From NCBI RefSeq assembly GCF_022682495.2, contig NC_071391.1, positions 127,391,896 to 127,455,895 on the forward strand: 64,000 nucleotides of DNA, given 5' to 3'. Under the pieces are notes generated by a model, which saw only the letters and a list, made by a program, of their open reading frames with translations, was not told the origin of the DNA and did no database searches. The translations under genes and the position numbers were made by a program. Each line of letters begins with the position of its first letter. Within the stretch, counting starts at the first letter, position 1. Shown one piece after another: positions 36,736 to 50,439 of this stretch. The DNA is from Desmodus rotundus (lineage: Eukaryota; Chordata; Mammalia; Chiroptera; Phyllostomidae).

Positions 36736-37188
36736 AAACTGATGAGTAAGACCATCTCTGTCAATATGACTTAAATGTAAAGCTAAAACTGTAAACCAAT
36801 AAAAATTTGGCTTGTTTCAGGCTTCTTGCAAACCAATTTATCCAGGTAACCAGTTTGTTCATGTGGGCAAATAGTTCTTATTGGACAATATACTTCTCAC
36901 TGGACAAAAGCTCTTATCAGACAACTGTTTTCCCATCATGAACTTAAACTTATATGTCTACTAATCTTAAACTATTATGTCATGAATTTTGCCCAATTCC
37001 AACAACACCTAATCTTAAAAAACTCCCCCCAAACCCTATAAATATCCTTCCCTGTGTTCTCCTTTGAGACACTAATGTGCGTGTCAATGTGGTTTCCTCA
37101 CTTGCTGCAATACATATAATAAATTCAGATTGGCCTGACCTGCAGGTGCCTCTGGTGTATGCAGTAAAGTATTCAACAATCAATAGGC
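36736..37188 (+). repeat. Solo ERV LTR inserted in L2
   Basis: An LTR-like unit of about 450 bp starting near tgatgagtaag and ending near gccccaaca. It has a TATA-like tataaat at 37037-37043 and an aataaa signal at 37118-37123, about 80 bp apart. L2 3'-end sequence lies on both sides. No internal retroviral genes are present. The boundaries are approximate and no clear TSD was found. A class I-like assignment is only a guess from the promoter layout. Confidence 0.6.
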
Positions 37189-37235
37189 CCCAACATAGTC
37201 CCTAACATATAAAAGGAGCTCAACAAAGTTTTTTT

Positions 37236-38699
37236 TTTTCATTAAATAGGCAGAAATTTGAGTAGGGTGTGTGTAAGAGATGGCAGATGGGATAGATGTC
37301 TCTGCTCATCTATAGTGAAAGGCTCCTGCCTGACCTGGCAGAAGTGTTTCATTGTTTTCATATTAGCAATTAAGAAACCCAGGTGCTGAATGTACATGAC
37401 ACTTTCTACAGTTCAATCTGAAATGATTCCTTCTTTCACTTTACCCCAGGCCAGGCAGCAAGGAGCACAATGTGTCCTTGTTGTTCTCCTCACTCCATTG
37501 TCTACTTTGTTCACCTGTGTCCTACCAACACCTCTGCTTCTAAGAATCTAACCTCTTAGATTAGATTATGCACCGTCAGGGTTAGAAATTGGTCTGATAA
37601 ACCAATCTATACTAAGGTATTCCCTTTAAGAAGACATTTGAACGTGGAAGTTTTATGTTTGCAATAAATGAATCCATCAATAAGCTTTATTGATTGAACC
37701 AACAATGAGCCTTACAAAGAATAGAGATAGGGTGGGGAATAAATTATATGGGGTTGATCCTTGATATTCTGAAAGGAATTGTCATGGGGCTCTAAATCTT
37801 GGAATTACAGATATGAACGGGCCTTACTGTTCCCCCCACTGAGTTGTTCACGAAGTAAGAAATGGTGGACAAAACAAATTCCCACTGAACTGCAGAAGCT
37901 GAGTTGATGAGCCATCTACTTGGCTAACTTGCTAGCTAAATATTCCCCTCCAACCTCACTCTCCATACAGATCCCAAACTTTATCACAATTCAAGTCCAT
38001 GCTTCTGCAGAATTACAAGTTACTCTATGTTGTAAACTTTGAACACACGTTAACTATTGCAATGAATAATAAATCTAAGAATGACAAGGTTCTACTGTAT
38101 AAAAATGCTTTTATTTACTCAATTACTTCAAGGTAATCACTCTGAAATTAGAATCCGGGACTTAAAGTGTTTTTATTTTCACTTTGACAGCAGGCATGTT
38201 GCTGAACAGAGTAAGTGTTCAATTCAAGTGTTTACTGAAGACACAAATTAATGTCCCTTGGTGACGGGAAATATAGAGGATGACAGTAATTTGCCTCAGG
38301 TCATACGGGAGTCAACAGTGGTGTCTGATGTGATGACTGCACATGGGTTTTCCCCCCAAAATCCCTGTTTATTCCTGTTTTCTCTGTAGTCAGTCCTACT
38401 TAGAATTTGTTCAGAACAAAAGCATCCAAATTTGAATGGTGAATTATAAGATTACCCTCCGTCTAACCCTGATCTCTCTGCCTCTAAATTAGAATCTTAT
38501 TAGTTATTTTTTTTTATTTTTATCTTTGTAAAATATTTTAAGGGCTTATTTGTTCTCTGGAAATGAGAAAATGTAGAAAGCTACCTCATATTGCGAAAAG
38601 TTTTCTCAACCTCATTTAGTGTACTTTGCCCCACAATTCAGAGACTCCAAGTATTTTATACTCACAAATTGTTAACACCTTTAAATTAAATAATTTAAA
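37236..38699. other. Unique intergenic sequence
   Basis: No recognised gene or repeat. The interval is AT-rich. Confidence 0.45.
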
Positions 38700-39490
38700 T
38701 TTTATTTATTTATTTAAAAATTTTCTGTTTTATTGAATTTATTGGGGTGACGCTGGTTAACAAAATTGTGAAATTTTCAGGTGCACAATTCTACAACACA
38801 TTATCTGTCCACCGTATGGTGTGTTCACCACCCCAAGTAAAGTCAAGTCTCTTCCATCACCATTTATCCCTTCTATACCCTCTTCTTTTTCCTCCTGGCA
38901 CCCCTAACAGTCACCACTGTTGCACATGTCCATGAATTGTTTTCTCTTTTTTGCTCAATCCCTCCACCCTCTGTCCAGTTCCCCTCACAACTGTCAGCCT
39001 GCAGTCTATCTTTGAGTCTTTCTATTTTGCTTCTTAGTTCATTTTGTTCATTAGATTCCACCTATGAGTGAAATTAAATGGTACTTGTCTTTTTCGGACT
39101 ATCTTATTTCACTTAGCATAATGTTCTCCAGGTTCATTCATGCTGTTGCAAAGGGTGAGATTTCCTTCTTTTTATGGCTGAGTAGTATTCCATTGTGTAA
39201 ATGTAACACAACTTTTATCTACTTATCTACTGATAGACACTTGAGCTGCTTTCCAATCTTAGCTATTGTAAATAACACTGTAATGAACGTAGGGGTACAT
39301 ATATTCTTTCAAATTAGTGTTTGTATTTCTTTGGATAAATTCCAAGAAATGGGATAGTTGGGTCACAAGGCAGTTCCACTTCTAACTTTTTGCAGTAACT
39401 CCATACTGATTTCCACAGTGACTACACCAATCTGTATTCCCACCAACAGTGCATGAGGGTTCAAAGCTTCTTTCTACACTTGCAAATTTT
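38700..39490 (-). mobile_element. L1 3' UTR, antisense
   Basis: The reverse complement of a Laurasiatherian-type L1 3' end: tgttttattgaatttattgg, gtgcacaattctacaacac, catcaccatttatccc, ttcattagattccacctatg, ggctgagtagtattccattg, and caccaacagtgcatgaggg. 5'-truncated and moderately diverged. Confidence 0.85.
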
Positions 39491-39794
39491 CTCTCCAGAT
39501 TTTTAAATAAATAAACTCCCTTTTTTCTCAATAAGGCTAAAGAAATATAACTGGCCTTAAGTCATCAACATAGTAGAGCTCAATGAGATTGTCAATTTAT
39601 GAAGTTGGCCGATCAGTATGTGAACTTCAGTGTGTTAGTTTGTACTGGAAGGGACATGACTTCTTCTGATAAATCTTGCAAGAAACAATGTGAATTTGTC
39701 AACTTTTTCTGTTCCTAGAGGAAAGGCTTCTTCTGCATTTATAGTTTATGCTGAAGCTCAAGATTTGCCTGCATGGGTCAATAGAAGAAGAACA
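39491..39794. other. Unassigned sequence
   Basis: No recognised feature. Confidence 0.4.
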
Positions 39795-39905
39795 TTAACT
39801 CAATCGTATATTCAGTGAGTATTTATTTAGTATTTGCTGGGTAAGAAGCATAATTGTAGTCTAGCCAACACTGAGTTGGATAAAACAGAGTATTAGTTTT
39901 CAAGT
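39795..39905 (-). repeat. L2/MIR-like fragment, antisense
   Basis: The short pattern tattcagtgagtatttatttagtatttgctggg followed by gttggataaaacag resembles a reverse-complement L2 3' end. Weak. Confidence 0.35.
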
Positions 39906-41324
39906 ATCTTTTGATATATGGAAGAGGCTGAAAAGCTAAGGTTTTATTTTCTCTAAGAGAAGCAAATGAAAGAAAATATTTTAGACTTATACCATTTTAA
40001 AAGGGCTTATGTTCATAAATTTTCAGATAATATCCTGTTAACCCTCACAGGGACCCATGAAAGGCAAAATCATCTTTTCTGGGAGCATTTCTCTTACTTC
40101 ATATAGACTCATATTAATTTAGGAAAATATTGTGGCTTAGAAATTATTTTCAATAGCTTTTTTGTTACAAAGGGAATAAACAACTTTTGTTTATGTTTTG
40201 GGTATGTTTAAAGGAGTGACATCAAGTAATCCATGAAATGAAAAATGACTCTTCAGATATGATTTTGGTGTAATGATGGCCTTTACCAAAAATCATATCC
40301 ATCAAGCCAAATGATTAGTTATGCTGTCCAGTGTGGTGAATCCAAAAGGCCACTTGGTCACTTACTCCAAGGTGTGAGAGCATTTAATGCCAATAAACAT
40401 TTCTTAGGGAGAGATGTTAAATTTCCTTCCTCCTGTGAACACTAGGCCTAATTCTCTTGTTCTTGACTCAATAGAGATGGAGAAAATCTTCCTAGGCTGT
40501 TCCCCTAGGAAGAAGAGTTTTAAGCCTTCCTTTAATTAAACAATGGACATATTTGTAGAGGTTCATAAGACACTGAATTATACCTTAGGAAATAAAACAT
40601 GCTTGCAATAAACAGAAAAGTAACAATTCTAAGCTATATAAACTCCAAAAGTATGGTCCAGGCAAAACAGCACAGTGGGAAAGGGAGCCAGGACAAGGAC
40701 CTTGGAGAACGTAAGACTAGTGGTGGGCATTGAAGCAGAGTAGGAGGCTGGACAGAGGGGAGGGGGCATGGGGGAGAGAAAGGCAGCATGAACAAAGTTT
40801 CCTAAGAGGATGATTTTTAGGGTCCAGTTTTACCGTGTTTATTCCTAACATCCAAGATCATTTGCTACCTAAAGACATTTAATTAAACAATTATGATAAG
40901 AATAGTACATTCTTACTATAGAAAATATGAATACATTTAAGATAGCAAGAATAACAAAAATTACCTGTAATCACACCATTCCCTCCCACTTGCTATTGAT
41001 GTTTTAGTGTCATTGATTTCAGACTTATTCTGGACATTTTTAAAGCATGGTTTTAATCGTGTCTACAGCAGGTGGATTTTAAAATTTAAAATTGTAATTA
41101 GACGCATTTTCCACATTAAATATGCATTTATTTTAGTCCATCAAGTACATCTACCATAGTTTTACTTAATAATTCATATATACTTATGGCTTTAAATATG
41201 TCACATTCATTACTATTATAAATCATTTTGCTATTAACATCTGTGTACATAAGGCTCTTCTTCCATTCTGTTTACTTAGAGAGGGCTCATGGGGGTGCAG
41301 ACAAAACATAGACTTTAGGGTGAG
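39906..41324. other. Unique intergenic sequence
   Basis: No recognised gene or repeat. Confidence 0.45.
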
Positions 41325-41545
41325 GTAGACAAGGTTTTGATTGGTAGATCTGCCCCTCTTAGCTTGTGGTCTTAGGCAATGTGTCTAACCTCTAATGAGC
41401 CTTCGTTTCCTAAAATACAAAATGAGCATCACTGTGACTACTTTTGAGTGCTCTGAGAATGAGAATAATTGTGGAGTGAGTAGTGCTTAGAACAGTCTGG
41501 CACGCAGCAGATGCTCAGTAAGCAATGGTGGTTATGTCAATATGG
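41325..41545 (+). repeat. MIR SINE
   Basis: Sense MIR: tttgattggtagatctg, gtggtcttaggcaatgtgtc, gccttcgtttcctaaaatac, tctggcacgcagcagatgc, and the terminal tcagtaagcaatgg. Confidence 0.8.
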
Positions 41546-42572
41546 TTATTAGTATTAAGCTTGATACTATATGGCTCTCTTTGGGGATAATGGGGAATAC
41601 TGAGTAAAACTATCTCTTAGAAGTGAGGGGAAACCTGTAAGGAAAATGAGAAAAAAAACTCAAAGAGAAGTTTGCAGCCTGTTTTAGTAGGTTTTGAGTG
41701 TCTGCTCAAATCCTGCTCCTTGGCCTCTGGGAGCAACTCTTAGCTCCTTTTCTAGGAGGTTTTGTGATTCTAGAGCAAGACAGGGTTTTAAGAAAAGCAA
41801 TATTTTGAGACAATCAATACTTAGTCTTATTTTTTCTTCAGGTTAAACAACCCCAATATTATCAACCTTTCAACCTTTCCCTATTAGACCTCATGCTTTC
41901 CAAACTAATCCTTTGAATTCTCCCTGTAGATTTCCACTAATGTAGATGTAACTTGTATTTAAGTCTGTGGTGTGACCTCTCACCTTTCCACAGCCCCCAC
42001 CTAAATTACATAATGCCTAGTTTGGTACAAAAAAAATAGAAGTTTGAAATTGCCTAATCACACATGAGAAAAGCAAAAACAAGAACAAAAGCAAAAACCC
42101 TATAATTGAGTCACAATTCCAAATCTTTGTCTAGCAAAATGAATTAAATGGCGGGGTCCTGAAAAGAGACTGCATAAAATACTTTGGTAGGTATTTTATT
42201 ACTCAAATCTTAATATATATTTTTGTATTCATGTAAGTCCTTCGAAGATTTATTCTCTCAATTACCAATCAAAAGAACTCATAAAGGTAGAGCCAGTGGA
42301 CCAGGCAGGATTGGAGCTGCCTGGAAGACAGATGCCCTCGCCGCAGCATCTGAGCTTTAAACAGCCTCACTGGCTGCTCGTTCCTGGACTCGGGGATAGC
42401 TGGCAGAGTGGCTCACGATGAACCGTTTAGGTTTTTAAACAGCCACAGTCCCCGCGGCTTAGGCTTGATTAGGATGGAGACTCAATGGTTTGATTCCTAA
42501 GTCTTGCTTTTAACAAGTCAGAAACTTGCTTCTTTTAAAAATAAAATATAGCAAAAAACATAAGCATATAGA
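41546..42572. other. Unique sequence with a CpG-enriched patch
   Basis: About 42290-42470 is locally CpG-enriched (ccctcgccgcag, ctcggggatagc, tccccgcggctt) in otherwise AT-rich DNA. No repeat is recognised there, so it may be a regulatory island. No gene is seen. Confidence 0.3.
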
Positions 42573-42705
42573 AACTTTATTTATTTTTTAAATATTTTTT
42601 TTGTTCAAGTACAGTTGTCTCCATTTCCCCTACCACCACATCCCCCTCTCCAGCCATCCCCAACTCCCATCCTCGATCCTACCCCCTTTGACTTGAAAAG
42701 CCACT
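42573..42705 (-). mobile_element. 5'-truncated L1 3' end, antisense
   Basis: tttattttttaaatatttttt, then gttcaagtacagttgtctcc and C-rich sequence, the reverse complement of the G-rich L1 tails in this window. Confidence 0.75.
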
Positions 42706-44564
42706 ATGAGGGTTTATTTCTTGTTTGTTTGTTTTCAGAAAAACAAACAGTGAAAGGGGGGCCCTGGCCTTCCTCGAATTTTGGCACATTTTCTGAAATC
42801 TGTTAACATTACTTATTGAATTGAATTTATATTGTTTTCTTCCTAGGACTGAATGGCAGTGGTGCAGGGCTTTTGCTTGATTGTAGGTTTTTTGTAATAT
42901 TCTTCTTTTTCTTCTTAACAAAGTTGTATTTGTCACAACCTTTAAAGCAGAATGTGACTTGAACACTAGATTTTCATTCACAAAACTCACTCTGAGTTAC
43001 TTTCAAAGGGCTTTATAAATGCCTAGATCAGGTTGGTTAATAATTTTGTTACTCTGAACAATACTGTTCTTTGGAAAACGAGCCCAATGGATAGTTACTC
43101 CCATCAAGTTGATTCAGCTTAATGGACTAATTTCCAGAGGCTGTACATGCAGTTGATAGCTAAGGAGCATAGAAGATCTAAAACGTAGATCCTGGGAGAT
43201 GAAAGTTGTTTGAACCATGATCTATCTTAGAATACTTAGTAAACATTTGGAATGACCTTGTCCTTTTGTATCAATTGGCTTTTCCCTGGACATATCACAG
43301 CTATCACTGAAGTAATTAAAAATATTTGCAACATTGTTTTAATATGTATAATATTATCTTAATATATACAATAATACATATTAAACATTTGTTAAAAATA
43401 TGAGCTAAGAAAACTAACTTGAAGTCATGTACAATATATTTTTATAGAAAAATTGTTTTTTTATTTTCGTTACTATTGAAATAGAACTATAGCATTTTCT
43501 TCCTGCACTCATCTTCCATTGAAGGTATGTTTGAAAACTTGTGATGCTCTTTTTTCTTTCCTCTGTGTATTCTGTTGTCTATTGTTAATCATGTGTGAAG
43601 TCACATTTAAATACATTGAGGGAACTTCCATTTAAAGGCATTCAATGTACAATTCCTTTATAATGTTCATCTTTAGTAAAGTAAGAAAAGTGAAGGAAAA
43701 GAGATCAGAACAGAGCACACGCCATGTGAGGAGAGAGAGGGAGGCAGGGAGTGTTTGGGGATTGGAATTTGGTGTTTGATGTTTAGAAGGAGCATGGCTA
43801 CGGGATATGTCAATATGGTATTTCAACCTTCATTTTTTTTTTTAAATCACCCCCTGGTGCATTGTTTTTTTCTAATCACTGTATCACTCCCAATGAAATT
43901 TTAATACTCTACATATACTGTATCTGCTTTGTACTATATGTACATCTATGCTTTATACATAAAAAGGGCAAAATTTTTCCTCCCTCCCATGTTTACTCCC
44001 TTGGGGTTGATAGTGGTCCCACTGAGAATCTATGTTCTGTGTGAACTTACTGTGCCTAAGGGATAAATTGTGCAAATAACGTTTCATAAAAGGAATTATG
44101 TATAATAAAGAATTGACAAGAGTCAGAATGGATGTACTAAGAGCTGAAGTCCTTTGTTTGGGGTTGTAAGGAGGAAGAAACTCCCAGTGTTCTTTTGGCA
44201 GGAACTACCTAGTGCTACACAGGCTCATCTCCTGTCTACAAAGAAGGGGCTTCCTCTTTACCCATGAGATTCATTCATTCGTTCCTCTAATACTTGGTCT
44301 TCAGCTTCTGGTTTGAAGTTTAGGTGGGGGCTATTGCCTCACTGTAGAGGTAAAATCAGAACTGTGTCATGTACTAGTATTGCTAATACAGATTTTCAAG
44401 TAATCCTACTCATTAGGCTTGGGTTAATGTCTTTTCACACGATCCAGGTCAATTATTTCAAGGATATTTTTAGTAGTCTTATACATCAACTATTTTCAAA
44501 TATAGTTGCATGGTGGGTTAGAGCTTCAGATATGAATTTTAGAGGCTCCAAATTTAGTCCATGA
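42706..44564. other. Unique intergenic sequence
   Basis: No recognised gene or repeat. Confidence 0.45.
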
Positions 44565-44800
44565 CTGACACACATAGAAAGAAGGTGATGTGAAGAGACA
44601 GAGAGAGAATGCAGCCACCTACAAGACAAGAAGAAAGGCCTAGAAGGTCCACCCCTCCCAGCCCTCAGAAGGAACTAACCCTCCTCACACCCCAATTTTA
44701 GACTTCTAGCCTCCAGGCTGTGAGGCAGTAAATTTCTGCCATTTAAGCCACACAATTGGTGGCATATTGCTGTGGAAGCCCTACCAGCAAATATAATACA
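44565..44800 (+). repeat. MLT1-like LTR, 3' half
   Basis: Sense MaLR 3' part: gaatgcagccacctacaagac, gacttctagcctccaggctgtgag, gtaaatttctgccatttaagcc, and the terminal agcaaatataataca. The 5' half is not recognisable. Confidence 0.75.
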
Positions 44801-47800
44801 ATGTGATTCTGAGAGTCTCATAAAATAGAAGCAATCTATGTTAGCCTCGTGGTCATTAATTAATTACACTTAGACACTTGAGGCCAAGATCAAAGGAACA
44901 ACAACAACAAAAAAGTAAATTGAGCTTAAGTCTTCTGAGACAAATTTTGAAAGCTTTTATTAGACTGATGTCTTATCCATCTTTCTGTTTTAGGCGAATT
45001 GCATCTAGGCTTTGCTGTTCCTGTGGGTTGCTATCCACCCTTCTGGGATTTTGGAACAATTGCTGTGAGGACAAAAGGAAACGGTGAAAACTTAAACTGA
45101 AGAGCCAGGTGAGGGTCAATATAGGGTAGAGAAGAAAGGATGGTTAGGAAGGATGAGGGTGTGTGGAAGGAATGGGAACTGGAGATAAGACTGATTTAAG
45201 GATGCTAGTGAAGATAACGAACCTTTGGTATACAGAATTGAATAAAAGTCCTGAAAGTAATGAATAACCTAAAGGTAGTGAGAGGAAATATATTTGTAGA
45301 AAGTTTCAAGACCGCACAAGGATCTGCTGGTGAGGCCTGGTAAGGAATGGGAAAAGGAGAGATCAACAAGTGAAATAGATCTTGAATATTCTCAGTGAAG
45401 GTTATTTAACTCTTGAAGAGTAAGAGTTCCTAGCAGTTGATTAGGCAAATTACTGGGATTCTTGGTCACCCTTTAGCAAAGTGTGTTCTTTTCTGATTTT
45501 AGCACGCTTTTTGTCTGCTAAAATCTCTGCTGTGCTACTCTCTCTACTCCTAAATTATGGCTCCAGGATTGACGGACACAATAGTGTAGGCTTAACAGAA
45601 ACCGATATAACATGACACGGGTGCAAAGATCTGAAAAAGAAATGAAATGCCTTTTAGTCATCTTAATAGCTCATTATTTAGCTCATTAATTTGTAGTAAT
45701 TTGTAGAGGTCTTTCAAAGGTCTCCTAATTCCATATATTTTATGCCTGCTGAGAAATATTTTTCCTGTTATCACCACTTTTTAAAACTGACATTTTGGCA
45801 AACATCCAGATGTCTCTCCCTGATTGTGAGGTCGGACAGCAGGTTTTTAGCCTTGTATTTCAAAATGCTGGATTTCCAATACTCCAAGTAGCTTTTCAAA
45901 AAAATGGTAGTTGTTGCATTAAGATATAATGGAAGTTGTTTGCTTTTGCTAAAGGAAGAGAAAAAATGGAGTGAAGTCAAGCATGACTTTTTTTAATGCT
46001 ACTTTTTCCTATTTAGAAGATTGTTACTGATGCTGTAGCAGGAAACATATTGCTGTATTAACAAGGTCATTCAGTCACAAAATCCTATTAATGTAGAAAA
46101 TGGCATAACCAAGCTGCGTGGTAGCAAATAAGGCCAATTCTCACCTTGCATTCTTCAGACTCCTTGTTCAAATTCGCACGACAGCAGGGAAACTGAGAAC
46201 AAATTCATGACTCTGTAAAAACATAGTTCATACATCGTTAGTGTTGACTGTTGTCTAATTTCGTTTTTTACTTTTTGCAAAAATAATGGTAGCAAATTAA
46301 ATCAAGAAATATATCTAATTTATATTCATATAAAAGACTTATCTACAAAAGTAAAAAGAAACCTGCTGGGTAAAAAATTTCAAAATAAATATATACGTTC
46401 ATAATGTCAGTGACATGTTTACTTTTTTTAGATCTAAGAGCACCAAATAGTCATTTGCATTTTGAACGATAGCAAACACATTTTAGATTTAGCTGTCAAT
46501 TTAATGAAGCCTCAAATATTGATTTTAGCAAAACAGTAAAGTAGGAAATAAAAATAAAAAGGATCATTATAACAGTACCCCTGAGGGAATAACTATGGTC
46601 ACTTCAGTCAATGATAAACTGACTTTAGTGGTGTGGACTAGAAAAATAAAAATAAAGATCTCCTTGATTTAGCTTAAGCTGGAAGAGAAATCTTGCAGGT
46701 TTATGGCTTCATAAATTGTTCTGAATGTTTAACATCCCATGAAGAAGAAGCAAACAATGAAGATACTTCATTCAAGAATGCAAAACCAATATACTCAGGC
46801 AGAAGTCTTGTAATTCAGATTTAGCGTCTCCTTGGCCATGTTTGCATTGCTGAAGGGCCCTCTTTGACTATACTCCAAGCATTTCCATGCAGACATTACT
46901 GACCATTTTACTTCTGGGTTTTAAATACCTCCAAATCTGCCTGACTTCTGACATTGCAGGTAACTGACAAATACTAGATTATTTCTTTTAATGCTTTCTG
47001 GCCTTCTGTTGAACACAAATAAATGACGTGCAATTTGAGAATAAGCTATTCTTGCATGTAGTGGTAACTTAACTGTTTGGATCCATCCAATACTTTCACT
47101 TCTTGTTGGAAAACATCAGGAAAATTGAAGTTAGATATTGTGTTAATTATAAGGTTGACATGAACAGAATCACAGAAATTTATGAGTTTTATATCTATGT
47201 CAGTCTGTAATAAGCACTCCATGGAAGAGTTCTCCTGAGATCTGGGGATGCTTTAATTGTGTCTTCCCTTGAACGGGGAATTTCTCAGTAAATGTAGCAG
47301 CATCATGACATGACCCACATAGGTTAAACCTCCACAACCGACCTTCATTCCATCTTCAAATACAATGTCTGGAATGAGAAAGAAAGAAAGAGGTGGTGTT
47401 ATAGCTTCTTTTATTTTACTCTTGTCACAGCCTCAGTTCCTGATTTACCATTCATACTTTTCAAATAAAAAGCATAGGTCATCTTAATAGGACTCTTACT
47501 ATTGCTCCTATCTGGCATATTCTTACTATGACATTAAACTTATCTGAGATCTAACCCCTGGAGGTCCTTGTGAAATCGTACTTAAATGACCCGTGATACA
47601 TTTCCCACTATGTTGGCCATCAATGACTTGCTCTCTTTGCTTCTTTAGGCCACTTATTTGCCCTTATTATAGAGGCACTTGTTTTCTTTACTTTTTCTTT
47701 TACTAAGGTACACACCTAGTGTTCTAATTTACTACGTCAGACCCTGAACATCAAGAATTTCACCCTATACACAAGTCCATTTCCATGTACAATGCAGCAT

Positions 47801-48439
47801 ATACTAAATATACTACGTATTTTCCCATAGAAAATGCCAATCATTCTTCAATTTTGGCTTTGGTAATTGAGAGACCCCAAACTAAATTATGTCTCATGTT
47901 TGTAAATATACAGGCTCCCTTGCCTCTAAAATTATATTCAGTTTTTTCTCTTGAATCTGACTCTTGTATTTTTCCTGATTTTACATTTTATCCTACTGAT
48001 AACATCTAATTTTAATATGGTATCTCATTTGTATCAAAAGATAGAGGACTAAGTAAAATAAATTAGAAGATTAATATGTGCTTGTCAGTGTTTCATAAAA
48101 ATCCTCTTTGTTGACTACTGTGCTATGCTGTTTTGGAAGTCGGTCCCTGTTTCCAATAAATTCAGCTACTAGGAGAGAGGAACTAGATAAATACAAAACT
48201 CCAGATTAAGAAACAATCTTATAGAGCTAATGATTGTATGAAATGTATTTAGCTTAAGAAAGAAAGGACGGCTTCCCTGTGATAAATAAAATGGGCATGA
48301 AATGTGCTCAGTTGAATTTTGGGGTAGACAATTAATCAGATGAAAATAGCATAAATCAAAGGAAAGAACATATTTTAGGTTTAAAAAATTAGAACTGTCC
48401 CCAAAGAGCTTAGAGTGAATAGGATTGGTGGTAGCAGAT
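44801..48439. other. Unique AT-rich intergenic sequence
   Basis: The longest stretch without a recognised repeat (about 3.6 kb). Scattered small frames (60 to 75 codons) have no family features. A low repeat load over this length is sometimes seen around conserved regulatory DNA, but conservation cannot be tested here. Confidence 0.4.
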
Positions 48440-49105
48440 ATTCATTATTTAAATAAAAATATATTCAAATAAACCATGAATTAGTAGATAGAACAACTAT
48501 AAGATTGATGAATAAATTCAAGAACTGGTTATTTAAGAAGAACAATACTGTAGATAAACCTCTTACAAAAATAACTGGAAAAGAGATAATTATAAAAAAC
48601 AATACAAGAATGAGGAATTGGATACAAATCGCAGAAATAAAAGAGCCTATTTCAGTGAAAATAAGATACCATCTGCTCAACTAGAAAATAAATTAAATCA
48701 TGAACTTGCAGTAATTAAATGGGGACAAATTAGTGCAGGACTAAACTTATGGACTAATGAAATTGGGGAAAATATCCATAAAGAAGTCTAGATACCCATA
48801 TAAATTTAATATAGTTTACAAAGATGGCAATTCAAATCAATCAGAAATAGAAAAATTATTGAATAACTGGTGTCAAGCAACTGGCTGATCAGTTAGAAAA
48901 AACAGGTTTTTTCCCCCCGTATACCCCATACAACTTATAGGGAAATGAGTAAAATTTAAAAAAATAACAAAATTATTAAGAAGTTGTACATAAGTATTTA
49001 TATATCCTAGGTATAGAAAAAAGTCATTCTGAAAATGACTCAGTTTCTACAATGAGCTAATAAAATTTTTATTAAAACCAATAAGCAAACAAACATCAAT
49101 GTAGT
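48440..49105 (+). mobile_element. Old L1 fragment, sense
   Basis: Decayed L1 ORF2-like sequence. A frame gives fragments resembling the conserved ORF2 stretch before the RT domain (NKFKNWLFKKNNTVDKPLTK), followed by sequence resembling the far 3' part of ORF2 (tattgaataactggtgtcaagcaactgg). Rearranged and full of stops. Confidence 0.55.
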
Positions 49106-49659
49106 CTACTTAGTAAACGATAGAACAAGAACGGCTCTGCATAAATCACTGAGGAAACAAAACTCATTGTAGCCTCTACAAATGTAAACTGTGTGGCGTT
49201 GACATGGAACCCATGCACACATACACAGGTAGGCATTTGTTTTTGGTTATCTGTTTTTGTTGTGTGGCTACACATGTGAGTGTATGAATACAGGCATATA
49301 CACACATACACATACACACAAAAATATATTCTAAGAGTTTTTATTTACAACCAAAAGATAATGATTCTAATTTAAGCAGAAGAGCAATGCCAGATGAGTC
49401 ACAGATTCCCTAGGAATCTTAAGCAATGAAAGGTCAGGGATCAGCCACTACGTACAAACCGTAGCGGAAGTCGTGCCTCAGGGGCCTTCTTCACCGTCAC
49501 CACCACCTGCCTGCGGGGATGCCCTCACTGTTACTGCTGGGAAGGATTCCCTGTCCTTGCTTCACTGCAGCGTATCTGATTGGCCAGGCCCGAATTTTGG
49601 ACCCTTGACCTGGCCACTAGGAAACAAGTAAAATAGCTATTTGATTATGCCTGTTTTAA
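49106..49659. other. Simple repeat and CpG-richer patch
   Basis: An alternating ACACAC/ATACAC run lies at about 49295-49322. A GC- and CpG-richer patch lies at about 49440-49620 and contains an inverted CCAAT-type site (attggccagg). No gene is recognised. Confidence 0.35.
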
Positions 49660-50225
49660 GTTTCAGTATATATTAATGAGTTTTCAAAAATGGTTGTTTA
49701 GATTTCTACTTGCTACATGAGGATTCTGGTTCTTCAAATTCTTGCCCATGCTTAATATTAGCAGTTTATCTGTTTTTGTGTCTGTTTGTTTTAATATTTA
49801 TCATTCTAGTACTTGTGTGAGAGATTTCCATAGTGATTTACTAACATGATCAATTAGTTAAAGCACCTTTTCATATGTTCATGGAATGCTTGCACATCCC
49901 TTACTTTTCTGTGAAATTGGCTGTCCAAGTCCCTCAGCCATTTTACTATTTGGTCATCTGTTATTGTTTTATACTTCTCTCTGTATTTCTGTTATTTGTA
50001 TTGGAATCATTTTCTACTTTCTACTTACGTTTTCACTCTCTTGTGTTTTCTGATTAGCAAAGGTTTTGATTTTATTGAGGTCCAGTTTATCAGTCTTTTC
50101 CTGTATTGTTGGTGCTTATGTGTTTATTTTGGTTTCTTTTGTGTGTGTGTGTGTGTGTGTGTCCTGGTTAAGACATATGATATCCAATTGACCAAGCCTC
50201 AATTATTGATCAAACCATAATCTCA
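49660..50225 (-). mobile_element. Old L1 3' UTR/ORF2 end, antisense
   Basis: Reverse-complement L1M pattern: the ccttttcatatgttcatgg block, cagccattttactatttgg, and gttttgattttattgaggtcc with agtttatcagtcttttcctg. Includes the GT microsatellite listed separately. Confidence 0.65.
50140..50162. repeat. (GT)n microsatellite
   Basis: Eleven uninterrupted GT units inside old L1 sequence. Confidence 0.95.
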
Positions 50226-50439
50226 CTAACAGATGAGAGTGGAATTTTTCACAAACCTTGTAACTAAATTTCTGTGGGTCTCTTTTTAGTCCCTATGTTA
50301 TTCTAGTCATCAGTTTACATATGCTTCTTGGGATAGAAAACCACTAATCTCTTTAGATGATAAGTGATATAAAGAATCAGCCATGGAGGCAGAGATCAAA
50401 TCCAGGGTACTTCCAAGGAATATGGTCTACAGATAATGC
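50226..50439. other. Unassigned sequence
   Basis: No recognised feature. Confidence 0.4.

Larger units (their letters stand above)
34250..37235 (+). repeat. L2/CR1-type LINE, split by two insertions
   Basis: Fragments at about 34250-34284, 36064-36735 and 37189-37235 read in order as one old sense LINE. The right-hand part begins in reverse-transcriptase sequence (a decayed version of the CR1/L2 block following the aspartate-rich motif: tctgcagtatttgatacctttgac). It proceeds to the 3' UTR (ttccttgagatcaggaatatgtc) and ends tatcttcca / tagtccctaacatataaaagg. A keratin 8 retrocopy and a solo LTR separate the pieces. Confidence 0.55.
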
